DNA of 49,406 bases, from positions 1-49,406 of the forward strand of contig NW_025955253.1 of NCBI RefSeq assembly GCF_022376445.1, read 5' to 3'. A program made the translations under genes and the position numbers. Numbering within the stretch: the stretch's first letter is position 1; the number at the start of each line of letters is the position of its first letter. The notes beneath the pieces were generated by a model. The model did no database searches and was not told the origin of the DNA. It was given only the letters and a program-made list of their open reading frames with translations. Source of the DNA: Fomitopsis serialis. Its lineage: Eukaryota; Basidiomycota; Agaricomycetes; Polyporales; Fomitopsidaceae. This document shows positions 1 to 10,739 of the stretch, piece by piece.

Positions 1-768
1 CGCCTTCCCTATCGGGACGCCATGTGGAAACCGTCTCCGACTCGCGGTTGCACCTCCGTCACACCAGCCACCTCCCGCTCGTCGTCTACTCTCCTACACT
101 ACCACCAGCGACATGAAAGCATGCCTGCTTGTACGACGCGCGATGCGGTATGACAGGACTGCCCTCGACGGCCACAGACAGCCACCGAGAGGGTGACAAG
201 GAGAGGAGGAAAGGCGAGAGGAATGAATCGAAGGGGCGAGGAGATATTCTCGATGGACAGAGGATGCCTCATTGCTTTCTGCACCTGGCGACACGACGAG
301 CAATAGGATGGTGGTGCGCCTTGCTGCCCTCTCTCGCCACCTTTCCCCTTGTCCCGTCGCTCAAATCGCCGCTCTCTCGCCGTCAAAGTAATGCCGCTGA
401 CTTGTTGGGCATGATGCACAGGCCCGCCGGCAAGCATTCGCGCTCAATTGTTCTACTTCTCTCTCTTGTGGTCTAGGTCCGTGCGCGGCCCATATATGCA
501 ACCGACGCATCTGAGCCTATCTGAGAGCCATCGCCACGCAGAGGTGGTCAGGCATACCCCAACCCTGAACATGCACTGGTCAGCTGCGGGTACCGCTCGG
601 TGCGTGTTAGGCATGGTGTTCGACAGGACGTTTCCCTTAAGAATAACCCTGCCTTAGGTCTTTGTACAGCACGCTTCCTCCAATGATTATCTGCAACCGA
701 CGAGTGCCTGTCGGCATACCCGAACGAATTACTGACATCGAATGCCCATTCAGTCCATCCTTCTCCTC
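1..768. other. no supported gene
   Basis: I see no open frame here with protein-like composition, no recognisable domain and no clear splice-linked exons. Short frames exist on both strands but look like chance frames in GC-rich DNA. No repeat shared with the rest of the window was spotted. Confidence 0.5.
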
Positions 769-895
769 CTAGCCGGCCTCCTCGAACAGCTCGCCAAGCT
801 CGACCGGAAAGTTCAGATCGATGACCACCATCAGGTCGAGGAAATGGTCGAACTCAACGGTCGCCTGCATCCGCAAGATGAGGAACCTCGGCCTC
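769..895 (-). pseudogene. possible C-terminal coding fragment, unrecognised
   Basis: Read on the minus strand, a short frame ends in a stop at 769-771 and codes a protein-like tail that includes 'VEFDHFLDLMVVIDLN' and ends 'LGELFEEAG'. Just upstream, in another frame, lies 'KAADLLRVAIDNLRDGF', which also looks coding, so a small intron or a frameshift may separate the two. The composition (hydrophobic/acidic alternation, no low complexity) is more protein-like than the surrounding frames. I do not recognise a family and see no start codon or promoter, so this is at most the 3' remnant of a gene. Confidence 0.25.
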
Positions 896-962
896 GCCTC
901 GCTGTGAAGCCGTCGCGAAGGTTATCGATGGCCACGCGAAGCAAATCAGCTGCCTTTATACT

Positions 963-991
963 ACGCGGATTGGTCGCGGTTGATTTGCGAC
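963..991 (+). repeat. left arm of a 29-bp imperfect inverted repeat
   Basis: The segment around CGCGGATTGGTCGCGGTT recurs in inverted orientation at about 2632-2660 with one or two mismatches. The two arms bracket about 1.7 kb containing the UNC93-like relic and the purine-rich repeat. They could be terminal inverted repeats of a small DNA element or a remnant of a local inversion; no transposase is visible between them. Confidence 0.45.
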
Positions 992-1267
992 TTCGCACAT
1001 GCGTGTTTACGGTCAAAGCGCAAGTCACATAGTGTTATAGGTGTGACTCAACGTGATGAACGTCACATACATCCATGCGCTGATGCTCACTAGAATCTAC
1101 TGCTCGATACCCCGGCTTCCTGTCCAACGTGCTCCTACTGGGCAAATGTATGGCATATGATATACTTGTATCGATTTACATGTTGTAACTACACCGCATA
1201 CCTCAGCGAACCAAAGTATGGACCAGGTCAGCGACATATCTTTTCACCAGCCTGTTCGCCAGCCAGT

Positions 1268-1780
1268 CTATTCGACCACCCACCCATTCGCCCAGAAGAT
1301 GCCGAAGCGGATACCCTTCTGGTCCTCGGCGGCCGGGTACGCCAACATGAGCGAGCCCTGGGCCGTCCAGAGCAATTCGGCGCAGACACCGGAGATCGCG
1401 CCCGCCGCGATCATGAAGCCGCCGGCATTAGGGTCAATATCGATGGCGCTGTGGACAGTTCGTCTGGCCGGTCGGTCAGTGACGCGGGGAGGACGCACAG
1501 GTAAGAGCTGATGTACAGGGCGTAGCCGCTGCTCCCAATGAGATGTGTGAGGCGCGGGCCAAGGACATTGTTGATCGAGCTAGAGGATCGCGGTGAGCAC
1601 CCAGCGACGCGAGCACAGGGCGTCGGCGCACGCACCCGGCAAAGAAAGCGGTGAAGGCGAACGTCGCGTAGATGGCACTGCTGATCTCACCGCCGCCGCC
1701 AAGACCGTCGAGGGCATTGAACAGACCTGGGCCCCTGAAGCAGACGAAGCCGAGGAAGAAGCCCTGCCCATTCGCCCGCC
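1268..1780 (-). pseudogene. UNC93/DUF895-like membrane transporter, truncated relic
   Basis: Three exons on the minus strand encode part of a fungal UNC93-like (DUF895, major-facilitator fold) protein. Exon a (about 1780-1636) gives 'GFVCFRGPGLFNALDGLGGG' and 'AIYATFAFTAFFAG'. Exon b (1579-1499) gives 'SINNVLGPRLTHLIGSSGYA'. Exon c (1448-1268) gives 'LLWTAQGSLMLAYPA' and 'FGIFWA', then runs into unrelated sequence and stops. Introns at 1635-1580 and 1498-1449 have GT-AG ends and keep frame. In intact family members these blocks are the first four or so membrane segments of a protein of about 450 residues. Here the N-terminal methionine region and all segments after 'FGIFWA' are missing, so it is a fragment truncated at both ends. 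It lies next to a purine-rich degenerate repeat that replaces its 5' side. Confidence 0.8.
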
Positions 1781-1859
1781 CGCTCATCAGTTGGCCGACC
1801 CGCCACACCAGAGGTGTTCCGCAAAACTGATTGCTCCATCCACAAAGAAAGGCGATTTC

Positions 1860-2430
1860 GCGGGGCTGCGAGTAAGTGGGCGAGAGGGAATGGGAGTGGG
1901 ACAAGTGGGCGAACAAGTCGGCAGGCGAGTGGGAGTGCGGGTGAGAGAAATCACAGGCGAGAGAAAGCGCGAGCAGGCGTGCAGGCAGACGGCTAGGCGG
2001 GAGTATGGGCGAGAGAGCGGGGCGAGAGCTAGAAAGCGCTGACGTGTGGACGAACAGGCGAGCGGACGAGTGGGTGAGAAGACAAAAAGGCGAGTGTGGT
2101 GTGCAAGGACAGGTTGGGTAGGCAGGCGAGCAATTGGTCGGGTACGCCAGTGAGCGAGTTAGCCGGCAGACGAGTGAGCTGGCAGAAGATTCAGTGTGCG
2201 GGCGGGCAAGACAGCGAGGACGACGGTGGATGAGTTCAAGTGAGTGGCCCGAGCACGCAGGCGTTTGAGCTGGCAAGAACGGGCGACCGACCGAGCGCGA
2301 GAGGGCGGGCGAACCACGTACACCGTGTGCCAACCAAGAAGACGAGGCGGGCAGGCAAGCTAGCAAGAGGAGTTTGAGAAGAGTGGACAGGCGGACAACC
2401 TAGCGAGACGGTGAGTAGGTAGACCAACCG
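1860..2430. repeat. purine-rich degenerate GGCGAG-type repeat
   Basis: The plus strand is dense in short variants of GGGCGAG, GGCGAGTGG, GCAGGCGAG and GCGAGAG with no fixed period, giving a strongly purine-rich plus strand for about 570 bases. The minus strand translates to a Ser/Pro/Leu-rich low-complexity frame that is a by-product. It begins right where the UNC93-like relic loses homology, so it may be an expanded, decayed minisatellite that destroyed the 5' part of that gene. Confidence 0.55.
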
Positions 2431-2631
2431 TGACAGTGATGAGATGAGCTCAGCCTGGTTGTACGTATACGCCTATCAACGTTACGAACGTCTTTCTTCC
2501 GTTGAACTTGCATATCGACTGTTGAAGTACAGATGGACGTCACTAAGTAAGTACTCGCGATCGTACATACTGTACCGTATACAATGCGTGGGAAACGCGC
2601 TGTGCTCTGGCGCTAATGCAATTGTCAAAGC

Positions 2632-2660
2632 GCAAATGAACCGCGACCAATCCGCGTACG
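2632..2660 (-). repeat. right arm of the 29-bp inverted repeat
   Basis: This is the inverted partner of the copy at 963-991. Beyond the 29 bp the flanks diverge, although GTCAAAGCGCAA occurs close to both arms in direct orientation (about 1012 and 2625). Confidence 0.45.
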
Positions 2661-3315
2661 ATATGCCTTAACCCTCGACCGTGATCACACTCGTTGGTAG
2701 GTGGACTTAGAAGCGGATCGCGCATTCTAGCTGAGCTGTTCTGGTATGCAGGCCATGAACACTCTCGGAAACGCTGAGGTCCGTATGCCTATAATGTTCG
2801 TCTCCTTCCTATTCCCATTCGGTCTCTTCGCATGCCGCGCCCAAAAGGATGGCTACAGCCGGTGAGTAACTCCCCTCGAACCCTTCCGTGGACATCTTAC
2901 TGCCGCATGCTTACGTGTGGATATCTACACGAGGGCGAATTACAGCGCTGGAGTGCGCCGAGACTCAGCCTCGTGGGTTCCTCAGGCAGCTCCAGAAGAC
3001 GCGCTTACGACACTACACCGGACCTTGTCGAGTACAAGAGGACCGCCGTTTCGCAGGACGAGCAAAGCGACGACGCCCATCAACCTACAATCCTACGTGA
3101 TCAAGTGCCGGAAGTCCCGTCATTGCGCCCTACACCTTCGTTTCGGCCGCACACGCTGTGAATACGGATGATGTCGAGGCCGATACCATCCCTACTCACA
3201 ATGTGTGCGCCGCACTTGGAAACATAGAGTAAGTCGTTGCCCGGGCCGCGATGTCTTCAAGGCATCTATTGTATTCATTCGTGTTTGAAGTCAGAGGCTG
3301 TTATACTCATATGGT
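2661..3315. other. no supported gene
   Basis: Several overlapping frames of 70-110 codons occur around 2832-3171, but their composition is not convincing, no domain is recognised and no consistent exon structure was found. I leave this stretch unassigned. Confidence 0.4.
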
Positions 3316-3399
3316 TATACTTGTCGAAGGCCCCGACGACTGGCAGTACATGTATAGAAATACATGTACGGCCAGTCGTCGGGGCCTTCGACAAGTATA
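3316..3399. repeat. near-perfect 84-nt hairpin (40-bp inverted repeat, 4-nt loop)
   Basis: The left arm 3316-3355 and right arm 3360-3399 are reverse complements over 40 positions with a single mismatch (GGCAGTAC versus GGCCGTAC); the loop 3356-3359 is AGAA. The stem begins TATACTTGTCGAAGGCC. No protein gene overlaps it convincingly. Transcribed, it would form a long, almost perfect RNA stem. Alternatives are a tiny foldback element, a palindromic duplication formed at a break, or a milRNA-like precursor. The structure is certain from the sequence; its role is unknown. Confidence 0.9.
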
Positions 3400-4584
3400 G
3401 CATCATTATTTCCGGTTTGGCACGGGCTGTGTTCGGTTACGAAAGAGTGGTTGTCGAGTTTGTATGCATATCTGTATGGCTCTCTCCTTACACGTTGCTG
3501 TCATTGCTTGTCTTTTACTTATGTTGTACCCGTAATCTCGGATTGAAATAGGCTGCTAAATGCAAGACACTTGACTTATATCTGTACACCGTGCTCGCTA
3601 TCTATCTGAGCGCGTGTACGAGGGGTGCTTGACTGAGCGCAGTCGTGCAATCCGTACGCTCCCGCGAGAGGACTCTCCCGCGCAGACCGCACAATTTGGA
3701 CGTCCACACCCGCATGCTCATGCGCGACCAATTCAGCATGGGCGCAAGAGCGGCCATCCAGTCTGCACAAAACGGACCCCATCATCAATTAGCGATGTAT
3801 ATGTCGGGGAAAGCTGGTCGAAGCCTACCACACGTCGGCCAGCACGCCGATCGCCTTCTGAGGTCGGTTGGCCTTCTTGAAGGATGTGGACGAGTCTAAG
3901 AGTGGCTCGCCCGATTCGATGACCCGCTGGAGCACCGAGTACAAGCCAGTCCAACGGACGCTTGGAGCAGAAGCCGCAGGCTCTTCACTCCACGGAGGTT
4001 GCCCTGTTGTAGAAGCGGAGTCGCTTCGTTCCTAGGGAGGCTAGCTCGAGTAGGCAGCCACTAGTACGAGCGAGCGAAGGGGCCACAGCCTTGGCAGGGC
4101 CTATGCTGAACGATCAATGTCTCTCTCCGTGACGCTGTCAGTGGTAAAGCGTACGTTGGCTGCTTCCCGGCATGATCGTTCGCAAGCACCTATGGTCCCG
4201 CTGAAGGCATGTGGTCACACCATGGAGTAGCTCCCATCTTACCCCGTCGAGCGTCCGTACCAGTGTCTTCTTGCAAGTGCAGGGAAGGTGAACACGCCGC
4301 TGCGGGGGTGCTGTGTCGTTCTTGTTCAACGGACAGACGGGCTACGGGGTCTGGCCATTCTGCATCAGTATGGCAGCGACAGGCGTCCAGCTGATCCTTG
4401 ACCGCTTGTGCTTGTGGCCTGGCTACCAGCCATCGTCAGCATCAACATGCGTGTCGCAGCCGCCGTGAGTTGAATGCTCACTAAGGTCTAGGGTTCGCCG
4501 ACGGAGCGCATTCTTGTTTCGGATGGCTTCGGAGCCACCTGTCGGTCGTGCGCTCCTGCAGCTAGCCTTCTGGCTGGTGTAGGC
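3400..4584. other. no supported gene
   Basis: I see only short frames with no recognisable domains or splice-linked exons. No shared repeat was recognised apart from the R1 copy that follows. Confidence 0.4.
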
Positions 4585-4729
4585 TGGTTAGGAGGAATGG
4601 TAGCGACGAGAGATGAGGCTGCGTCCGCGAAGAGTGTAGCGTAGCGTCGCCATTGCCGGGGAGGAGTGCAGGTAGTGGTCGCATGGCTGGAGTTATGGTT
4701 GTTCGTCGAACAGCGGGGCGTATTTATAC
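4585..4729 (-). repeat. dispersed repeat R1 copy (TATA to CCATTCCTCCTAACCA)
   Basis: On the minus strand a TATAAATAC box at about 4729-4720 is followed about 120 nt downstream by CCATTCCTCCTAACCA (4600-4585). The same pair recurs, in both orientations, at 7.0, 7.6, 9.0, 12.5, 14.9, 19.5 and 31.8 kb, with a weaker copy at 48.2 kb. It looks like a promoter plus leader carried by a mobile or duplicated element (solo-LTR-like), but no element termini or target-site duplications were identified. Confidence 0.5.
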
Positions 4730-5915
4730 GTGGGCAGAACGCCATTCAGGAGACAGGCCATAGGGGTCAAAGCGTGTGGCATCGCAACCAGGACCAGCGG
4801 ACAGAAACGCTTTGTTTCGGCACACCCGTCATAAGTCAAAGCGTCATGGTTCTCGTGCCGTTTGTCTCCCAAATCTGGAAGATGCGCTCGAGTGGCCCAG
4901 AATGAAAGAGAATTGCGTAGCATGGGGCCACCCCAAGTATGCTTCCCGGTTGGGAATGGAAGCCACAGTCACCACATACCGCCCGGTATGGCCGCCAGGT
5001 ACCGCGACGCCACTTGCACAGAGGCTTTAGCTCATAACCGAATGCTGGCCTAAGAGTGGCGGAAACATAAAGCGTTGGAAGGAGGCTTTACAGGAGCACA
5101 CAGACCGTGGTAATGCTTCCCGAACCTTTAGCGAGGCTCCCTGAGGCCAGTGGACTCGGAACGACGACGACGACGCGACGGACTCGCAGGAGCCGGCGAC
5201 GTGTACGTAGCCTGACGAGACCCACAAGGGTGCGTAGAAGTCAGCGATTACTAGAAGGCGCATGCGTTAACACACGTACCTGCTTGTCGATGCAATGACA
5301 AGGCTTTGGTTGGTCTGAAGGGCGTTGAGGTGGACGTGGGGAAGATGACGGATTGAGGGTGAGTCACCATTGAATCGGGCAACGATCTGCTCAGCCACAG
5401 ACGCGTCGCAGGACCGCGTGTCTTCTGTTCTCTTGCGTCTGCCTTTGCTCTCGCTGGGCTTGCCGACAGCGTCGACATCACAGAGTCGCAATCGAGTCTG
5501 GGCTTACTTCTGCGGCGCTACTTGGTCACCTCGGCAGTGGTTGACCATCCGTTGAACCAGCTCGGGCCTCAGGCTTGCGTTATGCAAGGCTTGCGCGATC
5601 CACATCATGTAAGGCGGGAGGAAGCGTCAGGCAAAGCAGAATTTGATGTCAATTTTCATGCAATAAATCTATGGATCAGTGACGAGCGGGCCGTGATGTG
5701 TCTGTGCATGTGGCTACGCTGAAGGTGTCCGATCTCGCATACATGTTTTGCTCCGAGTCGTAGCCATGGTCCATACGGCTCTTCACATCGACATCTTCTG
5801 TTAGATACTCGCTGTGTGGTGAGACATACGGCTTAAGCGGGCGTCCGCAATGTACTCTAACACTACCGATCTGTTTCTTCCTGCGAGGAGCACACAACTC
5901 CGACAGAGAGACGTG
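4730..5915. other. unassigned; contains an R2 fragment
   Basis: No gene is supported. A minus-strand copy of the R2 core (GCGTCTGTGGCTGAG) lies at about 5382-5409. A short frame at 4776-5030 has no recognisable domain. Confidence 0.4.
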
Positions 5916-6323
5916 TCAGCAGAGCCACCATAAGTTTACATCACCCCTAGACTGTCGTTTCGCGGCAAGTTCATCGTCGGAGTCAGTCAGATTCAGTTCC
6001 GGGCCGCTCTCGGCTGGCGGTGCCCCAAAGCAAGACGACTGTCCCGCCCCAGAGGCACCCCAGCGGAGGGAGGCCGTATGTTCCGATGTGTACCAGCGGG
6101 TCGGTCCCAGGCGACCGTTCCGTCGTGTCGAACACTCGATGCGCTTCTTGTTACGTCCATGACGAGTCTCGTTCTCGTCGCGTTGGACGGGTTTGTTTGA
6201 GACTACGGAACACGTGTCTGCAGGTTGCTCGGGCGCCTCGGATGTGGCCGCGAACGAAGTTTCGCTACTTCCACTCGCCGCGTAGATGTCGGACACGCCC
6301 CTCGCGTATGTCCTCGTCGACAT
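5916..6323 (-). CDS. hypothetical ORF, unrecognised
   Basis: An open frame of 135 codons on the minus strand ends in an acidic, moderately protein-like tail (LTDSDDELAAKRQSR, then DVNLWWL). I recognise no domain. The segment at about 5999-6080 overlaps sequence that also occurs 3' of family copies 1, 2 and 3 (CTCGGCTGGC ... ACCCCAGCG), which suggests part of this frame is duplicated flank rather than gene. It may be a chance frame; treat as tentative. Confidence 0.2.
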   Translation of the reverse strand: MSTRTYARGVSDIYAASGSSETSFAATSEAPEQPADTCSVVSNKPVQRDENETRHGRNKKRIECSTRRNGRLGPTRWYTSEHTASLRWGASGAGQSSCFGAPPAESGPELNLTDSDDELAAKRQSRGDVNLWWLC

Positions 6324-7026
6324 GGGGGGTCTCGTTTGCCACTGAGCACGTTCCCCCGCGTCTCCACGAGCCCATGCGACTTAGGGTACATGACGTCGGC
6401 GGGCCGTTCCCTCGTACGCAGGCCATCGAAGGGGGTTCATCCTCGTGATCCTCCTTCACGAGCACCCGAAGAGCTGCGTCGCTCCGTCAGCGACCACTAG
6501 TAGTGCGTGGAAGTGGATGCAGCGAAACTCACCATGAGCACGGTCTCGGAGTCTATCAATGCGTCCGCATCAAAGGGGTGCCGCCGTGTGAGTGTACGAG
6601 GCAGAAGGGTTCATCCCTGAGCTCGAGCGCGCAGACCGCATCCTTCGAGCCACCCCCGCTGTCGTGGGGGATGTCCAGCGAACTCCCAGCGCAGCCGCGC
6701 GCCCGACCATGGGCCCGTTGGGGATCGGTTCGTGACCGGAGTGGTAGGTCGCTGCTATGTCGAACGCGGCTGATGTCGTGGGTGCGAGCTCCCGGTTGTC
6801 CGATGGAAGAATCCTCGGTATGCTCTGCGCCACCGCGCACGGCGGTACTATGGCACCCTCTACAGCGGATCGCGCCGCCGCACCGAGCTGCAGGAGAGGA
6901 GGCGTTAGGTTCAGGAAGGGGATGACGACGATGAGGAGATGACGTACGAGTGTGGGGGTGCTGGACGAGCTGTCACCTGGCGCTGCTGGCCCGCAGGCCT
7001 GTTCGATCAGCCGGTGTCTGTGGGCT
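6324..7026. other. no supported gene
   Basis: GC-rich stretch with several overlapping frames of 60-140 codons on both strands. None has a recognisable domain, and the competing frames argue against any single one being real. Confidence 0.35.
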
Positions 7027-7145
7027 GGTTAAGGAGGAATGGTAGCGACATGGTGGAGCGGGGCGGTAGTCGTAGTCTCAAGTGATGCATCGAGTCGGAG
7101 GGCGTCGGTTGAAGATCCCACCGAGGACGTGGGGGTATTTATACC
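7027..7145 (-). repeat. dispersed repeat R1 copy
   Basis: Minus-strand copy: GTATAAATAC at 7145-7136 and the CCATTCCTCCTtAACCA block at 7042-7027, with one extra T. The spacing of about 100 nt matches the other R1 copies. Confidence 0.5.
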
Positions 7146-7694
7146 TCGACCCCGTGGCCCCAGGGTGTTGTTCCCGGAATCAGGTAAGCTTGCCTAGGCA
7201 ACGAAGGTGGCTTTGTCGTCTTTTGTTGGAGGGCGATCTCGATGCGCCACAGCGCATGCGTCAATCAGCCCCTCGGTGGTTGACAGGATGTTCCTGTGGC
7301 ATCGTGAGCCAAAATCAGTGAACGAAGCGAGACCACGCAGTACCGCTGACGCTTTGACTGGCCGTGCCAGCTGTGATTGGGCGGTGAAGAGCCGTCCGGG
7401 ATCGGCATAATGTCTTAACGTGGGTACTGAACCGCTGAGACGGTTGTGCTTTGGCTGAAGCGAGGAGACGGGAGTTCGAAGAGTGGCGAACGCTTTGACA
7501 AGTGACGTACCTGAGCACGATCGTCTTTGTCCTCCGTTGCCACGCATTCTTGTCCCTGGACCGCCGGCTGGCTCTCCCTGCGCATATATATGGACGCGCT
7601 ACGCGGGATAATCATACTCCCATCCCAATACTCACCATGCCACAACGCATCCTTCGTGGACTTCCCGAACATCCGGATTTTGTCCCGCATGTTG
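7146..7694. other. no supported gene
   Basis: No convincing coding sequence. The 3' part is the upstream side of a plus-strand R1 copy whose TATA-like element (ATATATATGG, about 7584) is less conserved. Confidence 0.35.
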
Positions 7695-7710
7695 CCATTC
7701 CTCCTAACCA
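7695..7710 (+). repeat. R1 core CCATTCCTCCTAACCA
   Basis: An exact copy of the 16-bp R1 core. A TATA-like ATATATAT lies about 110 nt upstream, consistent with the R1 arrangement elsewhere. Confidence 0.5.
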
Positions 7711-8340
7711 ACCCGCAGAGCGCTATCCGTGTCCGCCGTTAATGACACGCATCTTCCTCATCACGGAACACAGGGGTTTCTGATGATGCCGCAGCGCAGT
7801 GGTGGCGCTACTTGCGCGACGCGGATGTGAGTCTGCCACCTGGTCCGCCTTCGGTCATCGTCATATTCATACGATCGTTTCAGCTGTGTCACCTACATAA
7901 CTCGTCAGAGCTGTCGCCGATCCAGTACCAACATCCACCAATGGACCTCGCACATGAAACTCGAGGAGGGAGACTGCAGAGCCAACCATGCATGGCGAGG
8001 CTGGCTCGACGGTGGTCCTGCGGGAGGAGGGCATTGGCATCGTTCCTAGTACCTCGGTAAGCAGTACAACGCCGACTCCCTTCGTCGCAAGCGTTAACCC
8101 TTCCTCTGCGCAGCGCGGACAGGGAGAGTCTTCAAGGCTCAAGCCAAGGCGGCTACCGCTGCGAACAAGACAGGCGCGGGAGGGTCGTCACTCGCCCGAC
8201 GAGGCAGCAGAGAGGTGCTCACAGCCCCGAAGCGACGGAGACGAGACGGACACGTCATTAAGTACGCACCGCCGATTGCACAAGACGCAATTCCAGGATT
8301 CCGACCGCAACTGGCTCCCAGTTGCATCCCTCTCGTCGAC
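7711..8340. other. no supported gene
   Basis: No convincing coding sequence, domain or repeat recognised. Confidence 0.35.
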
Positions 8341-8530
8341 TCGCGTCCGATGGCGGCCTCCCGACTTGCGTGATCCCCGTGGGAGAGTCCTCCTGTTATG
8401 GGCACGTGAGTTGCGAGGCGTGCTGCAGGTGCAGGAGTCGGTCGACGGTGGTGGATGGGAGAGGAGGTGGCGGCGGTGAGAGGTCGCCGACGCGTCTGTG
8501 GCTGAGATCGGGCAGCGATCTCAAAGCGAT
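8341..8530 (+). repeat. dispersed repeat R2 copy (diverged)
   Basis: Two blocks shared with 20.3-20.6 kb and 31.2-31.5 kb appear in order: GGGAGAGTCCTCCTG ... CACGTGAGTTGCGAGGCG at about 8380-8420, and the core GACGCGTCTGTGGCTGAGAT at 8489-8508. The GAGATCG/CGATCTC palindrome present in the better copies is altered here. A 294-codon frame (8322-9206) runs through this repeat and the following R1 copy and is not regarded as a gene. Confidence 0.5.
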
Positions 8531-9038
8531 CTGTTCAGTCTCGCAAGCTACTTACGAGTGCAACATGTTGTCTTCTGTTCACCTCACGCTTTCTGTTCTA
8601 CCCCTCATCTCGGTCTATGCAATGCTATTCTGTGCGCGACATCTAGTAGAGCGCGCAGCCATATTAAAGCTCGGCATATGCTGTGGCAATGACCCAGATC
8701 CCGACTGCAACCCGTCGTGCAATCAACTAAGATCGGTGTGGACCACGATACGATCCTCACTAGAATCCTCATTCCTGAAGATATGCGCGTCGCTCATTGA
8801 GCGAGCCTCCCGTTGGTATCTAGTCGACTGTGAGTGGTCTCGTCGACATAAGTCCGCTGAAGAATATCTAGCGTCTCAGCACAATGCATGGAGCCGACGG
8901 CGACCCGTCATGACCAGGCTCGCCGCGGACAGTACTTGCCTCGTACGTGTCATGGAATGTTCTGGCGCTTTTGAACCTCCTTTATTGCGTCGCCTTTGCC
9001 CTTTGTCCGCCTGCACTTCTCTGCAGCCTACTTCAGGG

Positions 9039-9209
9039 TATAAATACCCCCCCAGTGCTCCGCCTGGTTCCTCACATCGGAACAACATTCCTCTCATCTT
9101 GAGCCACCCGCCATATCGTCTCCCTTGCTCTGTCGTCCCTCTGCGCAGTACCCTGCGTGTACTTTGTCACCTTCGCGTTATCTCCACGCGATACCATTCC
9201 TCCTAACCA
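9039..9209 (+). repeat. dispersed repeat R1 copy
   Basis: GTATAAATAC at 9039-9048, then a pyrimidine-rich leader, then CCATTCCTCCTAACCA at 9194-9209. This is a well-preserved plus-strand copy. No recognisable gene follows: an ATG at 9301 opens only a short frame. Confidence 0.55.
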
Positions 9210-10700
9210 CCGCGTCGGAAACTGGCAAATGCGCAGCTGGATGATGAAGCTACGACCATTCCCCAAATCTATATGGGTGCTCGTTGTGTCCTCTCAAACC
9301 ATGCCATCTCACGACGCTACTCCGGAGACCTATTGGCCGACCGCCTGTCTGCTTTGAGCAACGTGAGTCGTTCAATCTTCCATGTCTCCTCTCGCCTGCT
9401 GATACCTGCCAACAGCCGACAACATCCTAAACTGGGTGGCTCATCCTTGCGACATCCCTGATTACTTCTGCATTCGCGCCGAACCTTGTTTCAATCTCGG
9501 AAAAGGATCAACATGTATGCCGCCTCTTGCATCAAAGCAAAGACGACATCGTGGCTTGCAACCTACTCACACATCTGCGCTTCGCCGGGTATCATATTGT
9601 CTTCCTATCATCTCGGTGGTCCGCGAACTAAACGGACATGTAGTCTGTGGAGGCCGCTGAGTTCCGTGGTCGTGAGGACCGGCGCTGACGTTGTACAGTC
9701 AACCGGACCCTGAAAGCTCCCCGTCACTGCCTAGCCATCACGGGAGCAATGGGACAGGATCCTTAGTCACTGCAACACCTACGTGTCATCCGACGACGAC
9801 GACTGGGAAGTCGCCCTCAGGACCTACTACCACCTCGAAAAGGCAACGTGCGCCATCGACTTGACGGCGAGGTGGATAACAGCGGAGGTGTACTCGGTGC
9901 AGTGGGGCGAGCAGCGTCCGGCGGAAGCCCAGGAACTGGCCACCTAGCCCATGGAGCCCGCCCTTCTCCAAGAGAAGCGCCACTATGCTAGTCCGGGGAC
10001 GCTTCAAGGACGAGGGGATATCGACATCACCGTCAACGTATTTGCGCGGGAACACTCGGTGGTCGCCTGTAACTCCTCATCGCCAGTGATTCGCACTTTC
10101 CGGGACGCAGATGCCGCAGGTGTAGTACATTCGTGGACAGGGTGGTCATTCGACTGGTGCGCCTCGCGCGGGCGAGACCTCCTGTGTGGAGCGTATGAGT
10201 CGTGTGACTGTACTTACCTGTCCACACAGACCCGGGCGCGCTGAGGTGTCGCTGGACTGGTGTCAATGCTTCGCTGCGTACAACTGGCCAGTCGTTCCCG
10301 CGCTTACTGTACATGGCTCGCTGACATAGATGCGCAGTACCGATGCTTGTAGATGCTACTCTCGCGGAGCCGCGCATCAGTGGAGTCCTTCAGCCACGGA
10401 CGTTGAACGAACGCGCCAGAAATATGGCCCGTCCTCGTGGAAATTCAGCGTTCAGCTCTTCAAGTTCGCAGTCAAGGAGTGTTCCGCACGTGACCGCATC
10501 CGGTAAGTATCGTCGCACTCGTCTGGATCAAATATGCCCTGTTGACGTCCGGAGATGATTTCACAGCGTCCAGGAGACGCGTTGCGAGATGAGGGCCTGC
10601 GTCGCGTCCGGTCCGATCGGAGCAGGATCCAGCGCGTCGGACGTGATTAGCCTCTCGCAGAGCTTCAAGACCTGAGACATCGCGACAGTGCATTCACTAC
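9210..10700. other. no supported gene; one repeat fragment
   Basis: No gene is supported. At about 10130-10215 a segment including TCGACTGGTGCG and CGCGGGCGAGA resembles sequence at 32.69-32.75 kb, pointing to another dispersed repeat. Confidence 0.35.
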
Positions 10701-10739
10701 AGGAGCAGTACTTATCCACTGGTCACTTACTGACCATAT

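Noticed and set aside
1476..2366. 296-codon minus-strand frame as one protein
   Set aside because: Only its C-terminal part contains UNC93-like sequence, interrupted by introns; the N-terminal Ser/Pro/Leu-rich part is a translation of the purine-rich repeat.
8322..9206. 294-codon open frame on the plus strand
   Set aside because: It runs through an R2 repeat and then an R1 TATA unit, and its translation has no family-like features.
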